Below are positions 45,804-53,804 of a DNA stretch of 64,000 nucleotides, in pieces (within the stretch, counting starts at the first letter, position 1; each line of letters begins with the position of its first letter). Below the pieces are notes generated by a model. It searched no databases, had not been told where the DNA came from, and saw nothing but the letters and a program-made list of their open reading frames with translations. The position numbers were made by a program, and so were the translations under genes. This DNA comes from Candidatus Obscuribacterales bacterium. GTDB lineage: Bacteria; Cyanobacteriota; Vampirovibrionia; Obscuribacterales; Obscuribacteraceae. The DNA lies in contig JAIEQI010000006.1 in assembly GCA_019747875.1 (NCBI GenBank), positions 1 through 64,000 of the forward strand, in the 5' to 3' direction.

Positions 45804-47879
45804 ATGAAATCAAAAAAGAATATTGTCCGGACGACTGCGCTCAGTTTCGGACTTATTGCGCTGGCTGCAGGGCAGGCGATCGCTACTTCGGTCGCACCGT
45901 CTTCTGCAGACACGGCGCCAAAAGTGCCAGCCTTCTCGCTGGACTACATGGATAAGACGGTTGATCCATCGCAGGATTTTTATAAGTATGCTGCCGGAAC
46001 GTGGACCAAAAATAATCCGGTTCCTGCGGACAAATCTCGTTGGAGCAGTTTCAACGAACTCAACGACCGAAACATGTATCTGATTCACCAGATTCTCGAG
46101 GCCGCCCGGAACGATAAATCGGTGGCGGAAAAGTCTCCCACTAAGTTGGTTGGAAACTTTTATGCTTCAGCGATGGATACTGCAAAAATAGAAGAACTCA
46201 AGTTCAAGCCGATTGAAGCAGATTTGGCTCGCATTGAAAAAGTCAGTTCTAATGAAGAACTGATTAAGTTGATTGCGGATTTTCACAAGATGGGAATTGG
46301 CTGTTTCTTTTCCCCTGAGGTGCAGCCGGACGCCAAAAATAGTGCCATCTATGCGTTTTATGTGAATCAAGGTGGGCTCTCGATGCCTGACCGTGATTAT
46401 TACTTGACGGAGAATTTTGCTACTCAACGAAAGGCATACAAAGAGCATGTCACGAAAATGTTTACGCTGCTCGGTGACAAGCCGGCTGATGCGGAAAAGC
46501 ATGCTGATACCGTATTGAAGATTGAGACTGACCTTGCAAAAGCAAGTCGCAGTCGAGTAGATTTGCGTGACCCGATCAAGAACTACAACAAGGTTGAGAA
46601 TACTAAACTCGTTGCAGATTCACCGAACATTCAATGGAACAAATACTTCACCACTCGTGAATTGCCTACAGTTTCATATTCCATTGTTGGTCAGCCAGAG
46701 TTTTTTGCAGCGCTCGATAAGGAGTTAAAAGAAACTCCGCTTGCTGATCTCAAAACATATTTGCGTTGGCGTTTGATTCATGAGGCAGCACCGTTTCTGC
46801 ACAATGAAGTTGAGCAAGAGAATTTCAATTTTTACGGCAAGGTTCTAAGCGGACAGCAGGAACAAGAGCCGAGATGGAAGCGAGCTGCAAAAGCCATTGA
46901 TGGACAGATTGGCGAGGCTCTCGGTCAGCTTTACGTCGAGAAGTACTATCCACCGGAAGCAAGCGAGCGCATGAACGACCTTGTGAACAATCTTCGCGGC
47001 GTGTTTAAAGATCGCCTTCAACATCTAGATTGGATGAGTGACGAAACTCGTACAAAAGCCATGGCTAAGTTCGATCGTTTCACACAGAAGATTGGCTACC
47101 CGAAGAAGTTCCGAGATTATTCGTCGGTAGAGATTAAGCCGGATGATTATCTCGGCAACGCTGAAAGAGCAGATGCCTTCGAAATTAATCGTCAGGCTGT
47201 ACGTATCGGCAAACCCGTTGACAAGTCTGAATGGGAGATGACACCGCCTACGGTGAACGCTTATTTCAATCCGCTCTACAACGAGATTGTATTTCCGGCA
47301 GGAATTCTGCAGCCTCCTTTCTTCGATTTAAGTATGGATGATGCTGTGAACTATGGAGCTATTGGAGCTGTCATCGGTCACGAGATCACTCACGGATACG
47401 ATGATGAAGGTCGCAAATTCGATGCCGATGGTAATTTGACGGAATGGTGGACGGAGAAGGATGCGAAAGAGTTTGATGCTCGCGCTCAAAAGGTTATTGA
47501 TGAGTATAATGAATTTGAGGCACTTCCCGGTCTCCATGTGAACGGCAAGCTCACTCTCGGTGAGAATATTGCCGACCTCGGTGGTGTCACTATTGCATAT
47601 GATGCGATGGAACGCGCATTCAAGAAAGATCCTTCAAAGCGCAAAGACATCGGAGGCTTTACTCCTGAGCAACGATTCTTCCTTTCGTTCTCACAAATCT
47701 GGCGCTCCAACATTCGCGACGCCGAAGCGAAGCGATTGATAACGGTTGATCCGCACTCGCCAGGAAGGTTCCGGGCCGTCGGACCCTTAATGAACTTCCA
47801 GCCGTGGTACGAAGCGTTCAAGATCAAGGAAGGCTCACCAATGTGGCGCGCACCTGAAAAACGCGCCAAAATCTGGTAA
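45804..47879 (+). CDS. M13 (neprilysin/PepO) family metallopeptidase
   Basis: Exported zinc endopeptidase of about 690 residues with an N-terminal signal peptide. The zinc site is intact: HEITH within VIGHEITHGYDDEG (about residue 525) and the third ligand in GENIADLGG (about 590). NAYFNPLYNEIVFPAGILQPPF and the C-terminal KIW are also family hallmarks. It cleaves short peptides in the periplasm or at the cell surface. CAGGAG fits ATG 45804 better than 45798. Close coupling to pspA suggests an envelope-maintenance unit. Confidence 0.93.
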   Translation: MKSKKNIVRTTALSFGLIALAAGQAIATSVAPSSADTAPKVPAFSLDYMDKTVDPSQDFYKYAAGTWTKNNPVPADKSRWSSFNELNDRNMYLIHQILEAARNDKSVAEKSPTKLVGNFYASAMDTAKIEELKFKPIEADLARIEKVSSNEELIKLIADFHKMGIGCFFSPEVQPDAKNSAIYAFYVNQGGLSMPDRDYYLTENFATQRKAYKEHVTKMFTLLGDKPADAEKHADTVLKIETDLAKASRSRVDLRDPIKNYNKVENTKLVADSPNIQWNKYFTTRELPTVSYSIVGQPEFFAALDKELKETPLADLKTYLRWRLIHEAAPFLHNEVEQENFNFYGKVLSGQQEQEPRWKRAAKAIDGQIGEALGQLYVEKYYPPEASERMNDLVNNLRGVFKDRLQHLDWMSDETRTKAMAKFDRFTQKIGYPKKFRDYSSVEIKPDDYLGNAERADAFEINRQAVRIGKPVDKSEWEMTPPTVNAYFNPLYNEIVFPAGILQPPFFDLSMDDAVNYGAIGAVIGHEITHGYDDEGRKFDADGNLTEWWTEKDAKEFDARAQKVIDEYNEFEALPGLHVNGKLTLGENIADLGGVTIAYDAMERAFKKDPSKRKDIGGFTPEQRFFLSFSQIWRSNIRDAEAKRLITVDPHSPGRFRAVGPLMNFQPWYEAFKIKEGSPMWRAPEKRAKIW

Positions 47880-47965
47880 GAACAATATGGAGTCAAGTCA
47901 GCTGGAGGTCCGATCCTGAGCGCTTGTAACTAAGTCGAATCCACGCGTTGCCTACAAGTACTTTT

Positions 47966-48123
47966 GCAGGCGTAGAGGAAGCTAGCTCGAAGATTCGACG
48001 TATGGAGCGCGGACGTCCCGTCCGCCTATGAGCGCGAAGCGCGTGTGGGTGCGGAGTTCTAGTAAGGAAGTGGAAGTTGGTTACTTAAGCAGCGGACAGG
48101 ATGTCCGCTGCCCATACTCATGG
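47966..48123. repeat. 158-bp intergenic repeat, copy 1
   Basis: Begins GCAGGCGTAGAGG and ends ATACTCATGG. It contains the stem GCGGAC-GTCCC-GTCCGC, the GCGCGAAGCGCG palindrome and, near the right end, GCGGACAGGATGTCCGC. A tandem second copy follows immediately. Confidence 0.88.
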
Positions 48124-48286
48124 GCAGGCGTAGAGATAGAGGCTGGCTCGAAGATTCGAAGTATGGAGCGCGGACGTCCCGTCCGCCTATAAGCGCGAAG
48201 CGCGTGTGGTGCACGGAGTTCTAGTTAGGAAGTGGAAGTTGGTTACGGAAGCAGCGGACAGGATGTCCGCTGCCCATACTCATGGG
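48124..48286. repeat. 158-bp intergenic repeat, copy 2
   Basis: Roughly 90% identical by eye to copy 1, in the same orientation and directly adjacent, with the same internal palindromes. An additional GGCGGACAGGATGTCCGCGC followed by TCC sits at 48285-48307. Confidence 0.88.
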
Positions 48287-48326
48287 CGGACAGGATGTCC
48301 GCGCTCCATACTAAGCTGCAGAGCAG

Positions 48327-48392
48327 GTTCGTGCTTGATACCAAAGGATGTTCGTGCTTGATACCAAAGGAGCTTCGTGCTCGATACTTTTG
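48327..48392. repeat. Three 23-bp tandem repeats
   Basis: Units starting at 48327, 48350 and 48373 share TTCGTGCTTGATACCAAAGG; the third is degenerate (TTCGTGCTCGATAC). They lie just beyond the end of the phosphatase gene (48409) and may affect its transcript end. Confidence 0.8.
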
Positions 48393-48408
48393 TAAGCGTC
48401 GGATGATA

Positions 48409-49026
48409 CTAATTCAGTATTTTCAGTTGCCAGGGCTGGCCGGCTGCATCGCGGTAGATTTCATGGAAGACGCAGTTGTCGATGATCAGGCTCTTGAATC
48501 CAAGTGGTGTTGCCAATGCATGCAGTACCCCACCGTGTGCGACTAGCAGAATTGGTCCTCTATTCTGAAGGCACTTTCGCAATCCTAGCTCTGCTCGTTT
48601 TTCAAAATCGGCGCGGGTCTCTCCACCGGGCGGGTCATTCCCTTTTGTGAATGGATCCGGGATCTCGCCCCACGGTTTACCTTCCCATTCGCCTATTAGC
48701 CACTCTCTCAGCTCTTCGACAATTACAATTGGCAGATTCAACTTTGCATTTATAATCTCCGCCGTTTGTCTAGCTCGAAGCATGGGGCTTACGCAAATTA
48801 CCTTGATTTCTGAAAGTCCTTCATATGCAGTTTCTATGGCTTTGTGTGCCTGTGCAACACCGGTCTCATTGATCGGCACATCCCATTCGCCGCCACTCAT
48901 TACTTGATTGAAATTCGCATCAGTTTGCCCGTGGCGAATAAAGTAGAAGGCATTTTCTCCTTCGAGATCATCATTGAGGGATTCAGCAATCTTTCGCAGA
49001 TTTGAATTGTTCGCCGAATTATTCAT
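48409..49026 (-). CDS. Histidine phosphatase (phosphoglycerate mutase-like)
   Basis: RHGQTDAN near residue 31-38 provides the phospho-accepting His, the following Arg and the fold signature. VSPMLRARQTAEI, the Glu in ELREWLIGEWEG, and VAHGGVLHAL with the second catalytic His complete the histidine phosphatase (cobC/gpmB-like) site. The substrate could be a sugar phosphate, alpha-ribazole phosphate or a phosphoprotein. No cobalamin genes are near. Nothing follows but the repeat island. Confidence 0.9.
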   Translation of the reverse strand: MNNSANNSNLRKIAESLNDDLEGENAFYFIRHGQTDANFNQVMSGGEWDVPINETGVAQAHKAIETAYEGLSEIKVICVSPMLRARQTAEIINAKLNLPIVIVEELREWLIGEWEGKPWGEIPDPFTKGNDPPGGETRADFEKRAELGLRKCLQNRGPILLVAHGGVLHALATPLGFKSLIIDNCVFHEIYRDAAGQPWQLKILN

Positions 49027-49297
49027 CGTGTGGACTGGGACTCCTAAGATTGTGCTGCCTCGATCCGTAAAATGCTTAAATCGTTGAGAGCATTCTTCGC
49101 ATTTTAAAGCGCTTTATCCGCAGGTTACATCGTGATTTTACACTACCAGAGCCCCGAAACGTTTCTCGCGATTATTGTCCGAACTGTGGAGATTCCCTAT
49201 TGGCTGTCAATGTTTGTTGATACTTGCCAGCAGTATCAAAGGCATCGCGCCGTCAAATACTAGATATTCAGACCGACGCATGCACAGAGTTCTTCTG
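49027..49297. other. Intergenic stretch without recognised features
   Basis: Between the phosphatase start and the third repeat copy. No open frame with a ribosome site, tRNA-like fold or clear promoter was found here. Confidence 0.55.
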
Positions 49298-49441
49298 TGA
49301 CGTAGGCTAGCTCGTAGATTCGAAGTATGAGCGCGGACGTACCGTCCGCCTATAGCGCGAAGCGCGTGTTGACTGAGTCCTAAAGGGAATCGAAGTTAGT
49401 TGCAAAGGCTCCACGGACGGAACGTCTCGTCTACAGGTCAT
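49298..49441. repeat. Diverged third copy of the intergenic repeat
   Basis: Shares TAGCTCG-AGATTCGA-GTATG, GAGCGCGGACGT-CCGTCCGCC and AGCGCGAAGCGCGTG with the copies at 47966 and 48124 but has drifted further, including mutated stems. It abuts the stop of the Ser/Thr kinase gene. Confidence 0.8.
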
Positions 49442-49443
49442 AC

Positions 49444-51399
49444 TTATGGGACTACGTGACTCTTTGATTGTAGGCGTGCAAGTTTATCTTCTGTTTCGTT
49501 CATATTGGGATAATCTGCGTGGTTGTAAGCATGATTTCTGATTTGTTTATAGGCTTCGATTGCCTCGTCAATTCGATTCTGTTCTTCGTAAATTCTAGCC
49601 AATCCTCTCCAAGCTTTTGGAAAATCGCCGTGCCTAATGTCTATTAATTGGATAGTTTTCTTATAGAATTTTTCCGCGTCGTTCATTCTGCCTGCGCGTT
49701 CATATAATTGCGCAAATTGCAGGCATATACTGGGAAGTCCTTCGGTTTTGATACCAGAACTTCTTTGTAGTTCTCTCGATGCTATTTCCATTGCTTCTGC
49801 AACTTTCTTTTGTTCGATAAGCACCAGCGCACGTGAAAGCTCTAATTTTGAACGCACGAATGCAGGCCCTTCGTCGTTGCTTCCTGCCAACTTGCTTATT
49901 GCCTGGTCCGCTATTCTGTTTGCAAGCTCAAAATCTTCGGACTTTCCAAAAGCTTCAATCGCCTGACAATAATTCTCAGTTGCGCTATACATATTTAATG
50001 CGTCTTCAAAGAGAATTGCAGACATCAAAGATAACATTCCAACGTTATGATAGCTTCCGGAGTGTATTTCCAGATCCCTAGCCTTTTGCATCGACTCCAG
50101 CTGTTTTTGCCCTTCTGGTTTTATCAAGAGTGGACTGAGTTCTCCAAAATTTTCAATGGTGGACAGTTCCTGTTGCTGCAACGCAGCTGTATCTCTTGCT
50201 GAGACTAGTTCTTTAATTAGGAGTCTCAAGGACTTTTCGGCAGATTCCACCGCCTTCTTTTGCGCTCCTTGTTTTCGCGCCTCAAGCGCCTTTTGCTTAA
50301 GGTCAGCGACCTGATGCAATAGTCCAATGGCTAATTGATCCTTGGATTGAGTGCTGTGGTTCTTAGAATTTATGTCTTTGATCTTCAGGAAAATTGGCAA
50401 TGTAATTATTGCAACTCCGAATAGCACCAGAAAAACGATTGCTGGATTTGCTACTCTAAAAGGCTCGGATTTCTCTGCACGCGTTCGAGCTGATGAAAAT
50501 TGAGAGACATCGAAATTCAGCGTTTTGTTTTGCAGCACTGCGTCAAGCGCGGTGGCGAATTCTTCCATACTCTGAAATCGCGCTTCCGGAGCTTTTTCCA
50601 ACGCTTTCAAGATCACCGCATCTAGTTCTTGTGGCACAGACTCCGTGATCATCTTGGATGGTTTTGCAGGCAGTTCGTTCTTGTGTCGATAAAGCAAACC
50701 GATGGGATTATCAGAGACAAAAGGTGGTGCTCCGGTTAGACATTCGTAAAGCATGCAACCGAGTGAATAGATGTCGCTTCGTGTGTCAGATTTCAAACCG
50801 GAACAAGTTTCCGGACTCATATATTCGGGGCTGCCTATCAAGGCTCCGGTGTCCGTTATTGTTTGTTGACCCGAAGCGTCAAAAAATGAACCTAAGCCGA
50901 AGTCGATCACTTTTACGTAATCAGTGTGCGGCTCATCTAAAAGAAGTACGTTTGGCGGTTTTAGATCTCTATGAATGATACCCTGTGCGTGCGCATATTG
51001 CATTGCCTCGCAAATCTGCTTTCCAATTTGACAAGACCGGAGCCAGGACAATCTACCGGTTGCTTTTATTTCTCCTGAGAGCATTCTGCCATTGATAAAT
51101 TCCATTGCGATGTATGGAAGCTGATCGTTAATGACACCGCTAGAATAAACTTGCACAAGGTGTTCATGCTGCAAATTTCCGAGTAATTTTGCTTCCCGTT
51201 CAAAGCGCAGGATGGCTCCTTCTTGCGTACTCCTGTTGATTTGAAGCGTTTTGATGATGACCTTGCGGCGCAGCTCTTTTTGCTCTGCACTATATATGGT
51301 GCCCATTCCTCCCTCGCCAAGGACGGATGTGATTTCATACTTCCCGCCAATCAGCGTTCCAGGTGCGAGCGACCTTGAGATCACGACATCTTCCTGCAT
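49444..51399 (-). CDS. Membrane-anchored Ser/Thr protein kinase
   Basis: Complete Hanks-type kinase: glycine loop GEGGMG, catalytic Lys in VIIK, HRDLKPPN, DFG and GSPEYMSPE, all in the first 280 residues. One membrane segment follows (about residue 315-335) and then some 300 residues of TPR-like helices. The ATG at 51399 (MQEDVVISRS) has GAGGAA directly upstream. An in-frame ATG at 51432 would add 11 residues but lacks a ribosome site and would overlap the promoter region. No histidine kinase follows it, unlike the other two Ser/Thr kinases here. Confidence 0.93.
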   Translation of the reverse strand: MQEDVVISRSLAPGTLIGGKYEITSVLGEGGMGTIYSAEQKELRRKVIIKTLQINRSTQEGAILRFEREAKLLGNLQHEHLVQVYSSGVINDQLPYIAMEFINGRMLSGEIKATGRLSWLRSCQIGKQICEAMQYAHAQGIIHRDLKPPNVLLLDEPHTDYVKVIDFGLGSFFDASGQQTITDTGALIGSPEYMSPETCSGLKSDTRSDIYSLGCMLYECLTGAPPFVSDNPIGLLYRHKNELPAKPSKMITESVPQELDAVILKALEKAPEARFQSMEEFATALDAVLQNKTLNFDVSQFSSARTRAEKSEPFRVANPAIVFLVLFGVAIITLPIFLKIKDINSKNHSTQSKDQLAIGLLHQVADLKQKALEARKQGAQKKAVESAEKSLRLLIKELVSARDTAALQQQELSTIENFGELSPLLIKPEGQKQLESMQKARDLEIHSGSYHNVGMLSLMSAILFEDALNMYSATENYCQAIEAFGKSEDFELANRIADQAISKLAGSNDEGPAFVRSKLELSRALVLIEQKKVAEAMEIASRELQRSSGIKTEGLPSICLQFAQLYERAGRMNDAEKFYKKTIQLIDIRHGDFPKAWRGLARIYEEQNRIDEAIEAYKQIRNHAYNHADYPNMNETEDKLARLQSKSHVVP

Positions 51400-51413
51400 T
51401 TCCTCACTACAGC

Positions 51414-51419
51414 TATAAT
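51414..51419 (+). promoter_or_regulatory. Consensus -10 in a compressed divergent promoter region
   Basis: TATAAT on the plus strand, 19 bases before the small gene at 51438. The overlapping TATATT on the minus strand (51422-51417) could serve the kinase starting at 51399. Only 38 bp separate the two start codons, so both promoters would overlap the opposite coding ends. Confidence 0.45.
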
Positions 51420-51437
51420 ATACATTATCCATTGCGA

Positions 51438-51740
51438 ATGTTTGGAGATGCGTTGTCTGATCGGTTGTCTCTCTTTGATTGGTACCTAGCTCGGCTAAGA
51501 AGGCGGGCAGCGCAAGAGCGTCAATCTGGGAATTTGACGCCGCTTGCGCTGGTGGGCTCGGACAAAAATTTGATTGAAGAACTTGTCAGCCAGGCTGCAG
51601 TCAGCAAAACTGCAAGGTTTAATGAGTTGCAGAGTCATTTCGAGTCGAATGACAATGGAGTCAGGCGCTGGCTGAAAGCTTTGATTTGTCTGGCTATCGT
51701 CAGCGCCGTCATCCTTGCAGTGTGCCTTTTCAATATCTAG
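51438..51740 (+). CDS. Small tail-anchored membrane protein
   Basis: 100 residues, soluble and charged for most of its length, with one C-terminal membrane segment (about residues 77-99, LICLAIVSAVILAVCLF) and almost nothing after it: tail-anchored topology. Divergent from a Ser/Thr kinase and with its stop overlapping that of the acidic protein on the other strand. It could be a substrate or partner of the kinase; that is conjecture. No clear ribosome site at 51438. Confidence 0.6.
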   Translation: MFGDALSDRLSLFDWYLARLRRRAAQERQSGNLTPLALVGSDKNLIEELVSQAAVSKTARFNELQSHFESNDNGVRRWLKALICLAIVSAVILAVCLFNI

Positions 51741-52879
51741 CGGCCAGGTTTGTAATACGTGATTGGCGGCTTCTTGCCGGGGAGGCTCCAGGTGCTCGTT
51801 GAGTCATCAACTGGCGGCTTTTGTGGGGCGCTTTGTCTTTCAAACATAGATTGTCCCCATACCAATCTTCCTGTTGCAGCGACATAGGTGGACATTGATC
51901 GAGCTGCATCATCCATTCCCCGTTCACGCAAGAAGCTGATGTGTTGTTGCCCGTAGCCAACGCCATTCTTGTCTAGTGGCAGCCTTGCGAACTGTTCCTG
52001 TGTATCATTCCCAGCGCTTTGAACGGCATGTCGGACTTCTTTCATCGCCCGCTCTTTGATCGCCTGTAGCTTGTCCGTTGGGTACGGGACCAATTCCAGA
52101 TCGCCTGGATCGATCTTCGTGCAGTCGCTTGGACTTTCTTTCGCGTTCATTTTAGCGTCTGCTTTCGTGTCCGCTTTTGAGTTCAGCTTGGCGTCTAACT
52201 TATCGTCCGCCTTACTATCCATCTTTGCGTCCATCTCCGTGTCCGCACCGCTATCGGATGGTGCTGTTCCGTCCGGATTATCTTCTGGATCGTCGATCGG
52301 AGGCTCTTGTTCGTTCTCATTTGAATTTAACGAATCGTGCTTCATTCCTTCGCCCTTTCCTTCCTCGCTTTCACCGGCGTCTGGATGGTTTTCGGGATCG
52401 TTCTCGAAGTCTTCTTCTTGCCTTTCGTTGGATTCGGGATTATCTCCGCGCTCCTTCTCGTTTCCTTCGACGTCGTCAGCTTCGGGATCTTCGTTCTCCC
52501 CTTGCTCGTTCTCTTTCTCTCCCTCGTGCTCGGCTTCTTCTTCGCCTTCGTGCTCGTTCTTCTTGTCGTTATCGCCTGCCTTGCCAACCTTAGGAGACTC
52601 TTTTCCGTTATCGACGCCTTCGTTTTCGCGTTCAGCTTGTCCTTCGGCATCTCGTGGGTTTGCATTTGGTTTTCCCAAGCCGTCGATGGTCAAGTTGCCG
52701 AAATGTCTGTCAACAACACCACATCCGCCTTTCGGCTGCGCATCGCCATTTTGCATTCCTGCGCCCGGGCACTTACGAATGAATGAATCATCGCGCATTT
52801 TTTCAATGGCTGGTGCATTTATTGTGTCAGCGCCTTGTGCTGCATTATCGTTTTCTGGTCTTTCTTCGCTTCTCATCAT
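51737..52879 (-). CDS. Highly acidic protein with tetrapeptide repeats
   Basis: The start at ATG 52879 (or 52876) has GAGGA just upstream; an in-frame TTG at 52915 is weaker. The N-terminal part has a few Cys and Gly; about residues 85-215 are extremely Glu/Asp/Asn-rich; then eight tandem tetrapeptides of form [MLA]-[DN]-x-K (DNA 52139-52234). A more ordinary C-terminal domain of about 120 residues (LQAIKERAMKEVRHAVQ to the end) follows. No signal peptide. The acidic and alternating K/D segments suggest a disordered spacer or cation-binding region. No family is recognised. A long frame on the opposite strand is a by-product of this composition. Confidence 0.72.
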   Translation of the reverse strand: MMRSEERPENDNAAQGADTINAPAIEKMRDDSFIRKCPGAGMQNGDAQPKGGCGVVDRHFGNLTIDGLGKPNANPRDAEGQAERENEGVDNGKESPKVGKAGDNDKKNEHEGEEEAEHEGEKENEQGENEDPEADDVEGNEKERGDNPESNERQEEDFENDPENHPDAGESEEGKGEGMKHDSLNSNENEQEPPIDDPEDNPDGTAPSDSGADTEMDAKMDSKADDKLDAKLNSKADTKADAKMNAKESPSDCTKIDPGDLELVPYPTDKLQAIKERAMKEVRHAVQSAGNDTQEQFARLPLDKNGVGYGQQHISFLRERGMDDAARSMSTYVAATGRLVWGQSMFERQSAPQKPPVDDSTSTWSLPGKKPPITYYKPGR

Positions 52880-53059
52880 TAAATCCTCACTGCGCGAGCC
52901 GAGACCCGCAAGCAAACGGTCGTCTTCCTCAGATAACGAACCATATCTATTTCCGAATAAGCTAGTAAGTGCTCCGTCGGGATTAGATAACCCTCAAGTG
53001 CAGTTAGAATCTCGTGAACTGGTAAAGAAATTGTGGAAGAACGAGAACCGGCATGGATG

Positions 53060-53740
53060 CTAGGAAACCGAGACGAAATACTCTCCGAGATCATTCGTCA
53101 TTATGCTCACTTCTGAATTCGCTTCTCCGAGCTTTTTCCGTAAATTCATAACGTGAACTTTCACGAGTTGTTTAGAGACATTCGGCTTGTCTATCCATAG
53201 CCTGGCGAGAATCGCCTCGGACGAGAAAGATCCACCGACATTTTTTGCTAAGAGCTTTAGAATCTCGAACTCGCTTGGCGAGAGTTTGATTTTCGCATCG
53301 CCCTTGCGCACTTCGTGTGATTTGAAATCTATTGACAGGTCCCCGAGCTGCAAGTTCTTTGCATCTGTCACGTCGCCGCCCGGGCGTCTTAAGAGGGCGC
53401 GGACACGTGCCGCCAACTCTTCAGCGGTGCAGGGTTTGACTACGTAATCGAAAGCACCGGCTTCGAGCCCCTCGACGCGATCAGAGATTTCACCTTTCGA
53501 TGTAAGCATCAATATAGGGACATCCACCCGCGCATTCCGAACAGATTTGGCAATCTCGGGTCCCTGCATATCCGGGAGCTGCCAGTCAAGAACAACTAGA
53601 TCGAACTTGTAATGGGTCAACAGGTCGAGCCCCTCGCGGCCACTTGTAGTCGCCTCGACAATGTGCTTTTCTTTTTCCAACCAGGACTTTATAGTTTCTG
53701 ATATGCCGAGATCGTCTTCAACTAACAAGATCTTTGCCAC
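53060..53740 (-). CDS. OmpR/PhoB-family response regulator
   Basis: Receiver with VEDD, Asp 52 (LDWQLPD), LMLTSK and VVKPC, then a winged-helix DNA-binding domain (from about residue 130; LSPSEFEILKLL). Very like the regulator at 6837 in its receiver (LDWQLP). AAGGGA precedes the ATG. Divergent from the histidine kinase at 53805, 64 bp apart, so the pair probably shares a control region and can be co-regulated. Confidence 0.93.
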   Translation of the reverse strand: MAKILLVEDDLGISETIKSWLEKEKHIVEATTSGREGLDLLTHYKFDLVVLDWQLPDMQGPEIAKSVRNARVDVPILMLTSKGEISDRVEGLEAGAFDYVVKPCTAEELAARVRALLRRPGGDVTDAKNLQLGDLSIDFKSHEVRKGDAKIKLSPSEFEILKLLAKNVGGSFSSEAILARLWIDKPNVSKQLVKVHVMNLRKKLGEANSEVSIMTNDLGEYFVSVS

Positions 53741-53804
53741 ATTGAATCCCTTCTATAAAACCGTTTCAATGTTAGCTTAGTTATGCCCGATTATAAAAGG
53801 CAAT

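Noticed and set aside
47966-48392. Repeat island as a CRISPR array
   Set aside because: Copies are long, adjacent and without unique spacers, the 23-bp units abut each other, and no cas gene is present.
52056-53063. 335-residue open frame on the plus strand opposite the acidic protein
   Set aside because: Its Ser/Phe/Leu-rich sequence is what the complement of a Glu/Asp/Lys-rich gene gives, it runs into the control region of the next gene, and it has no ribosome site. The minus frame has a good one.
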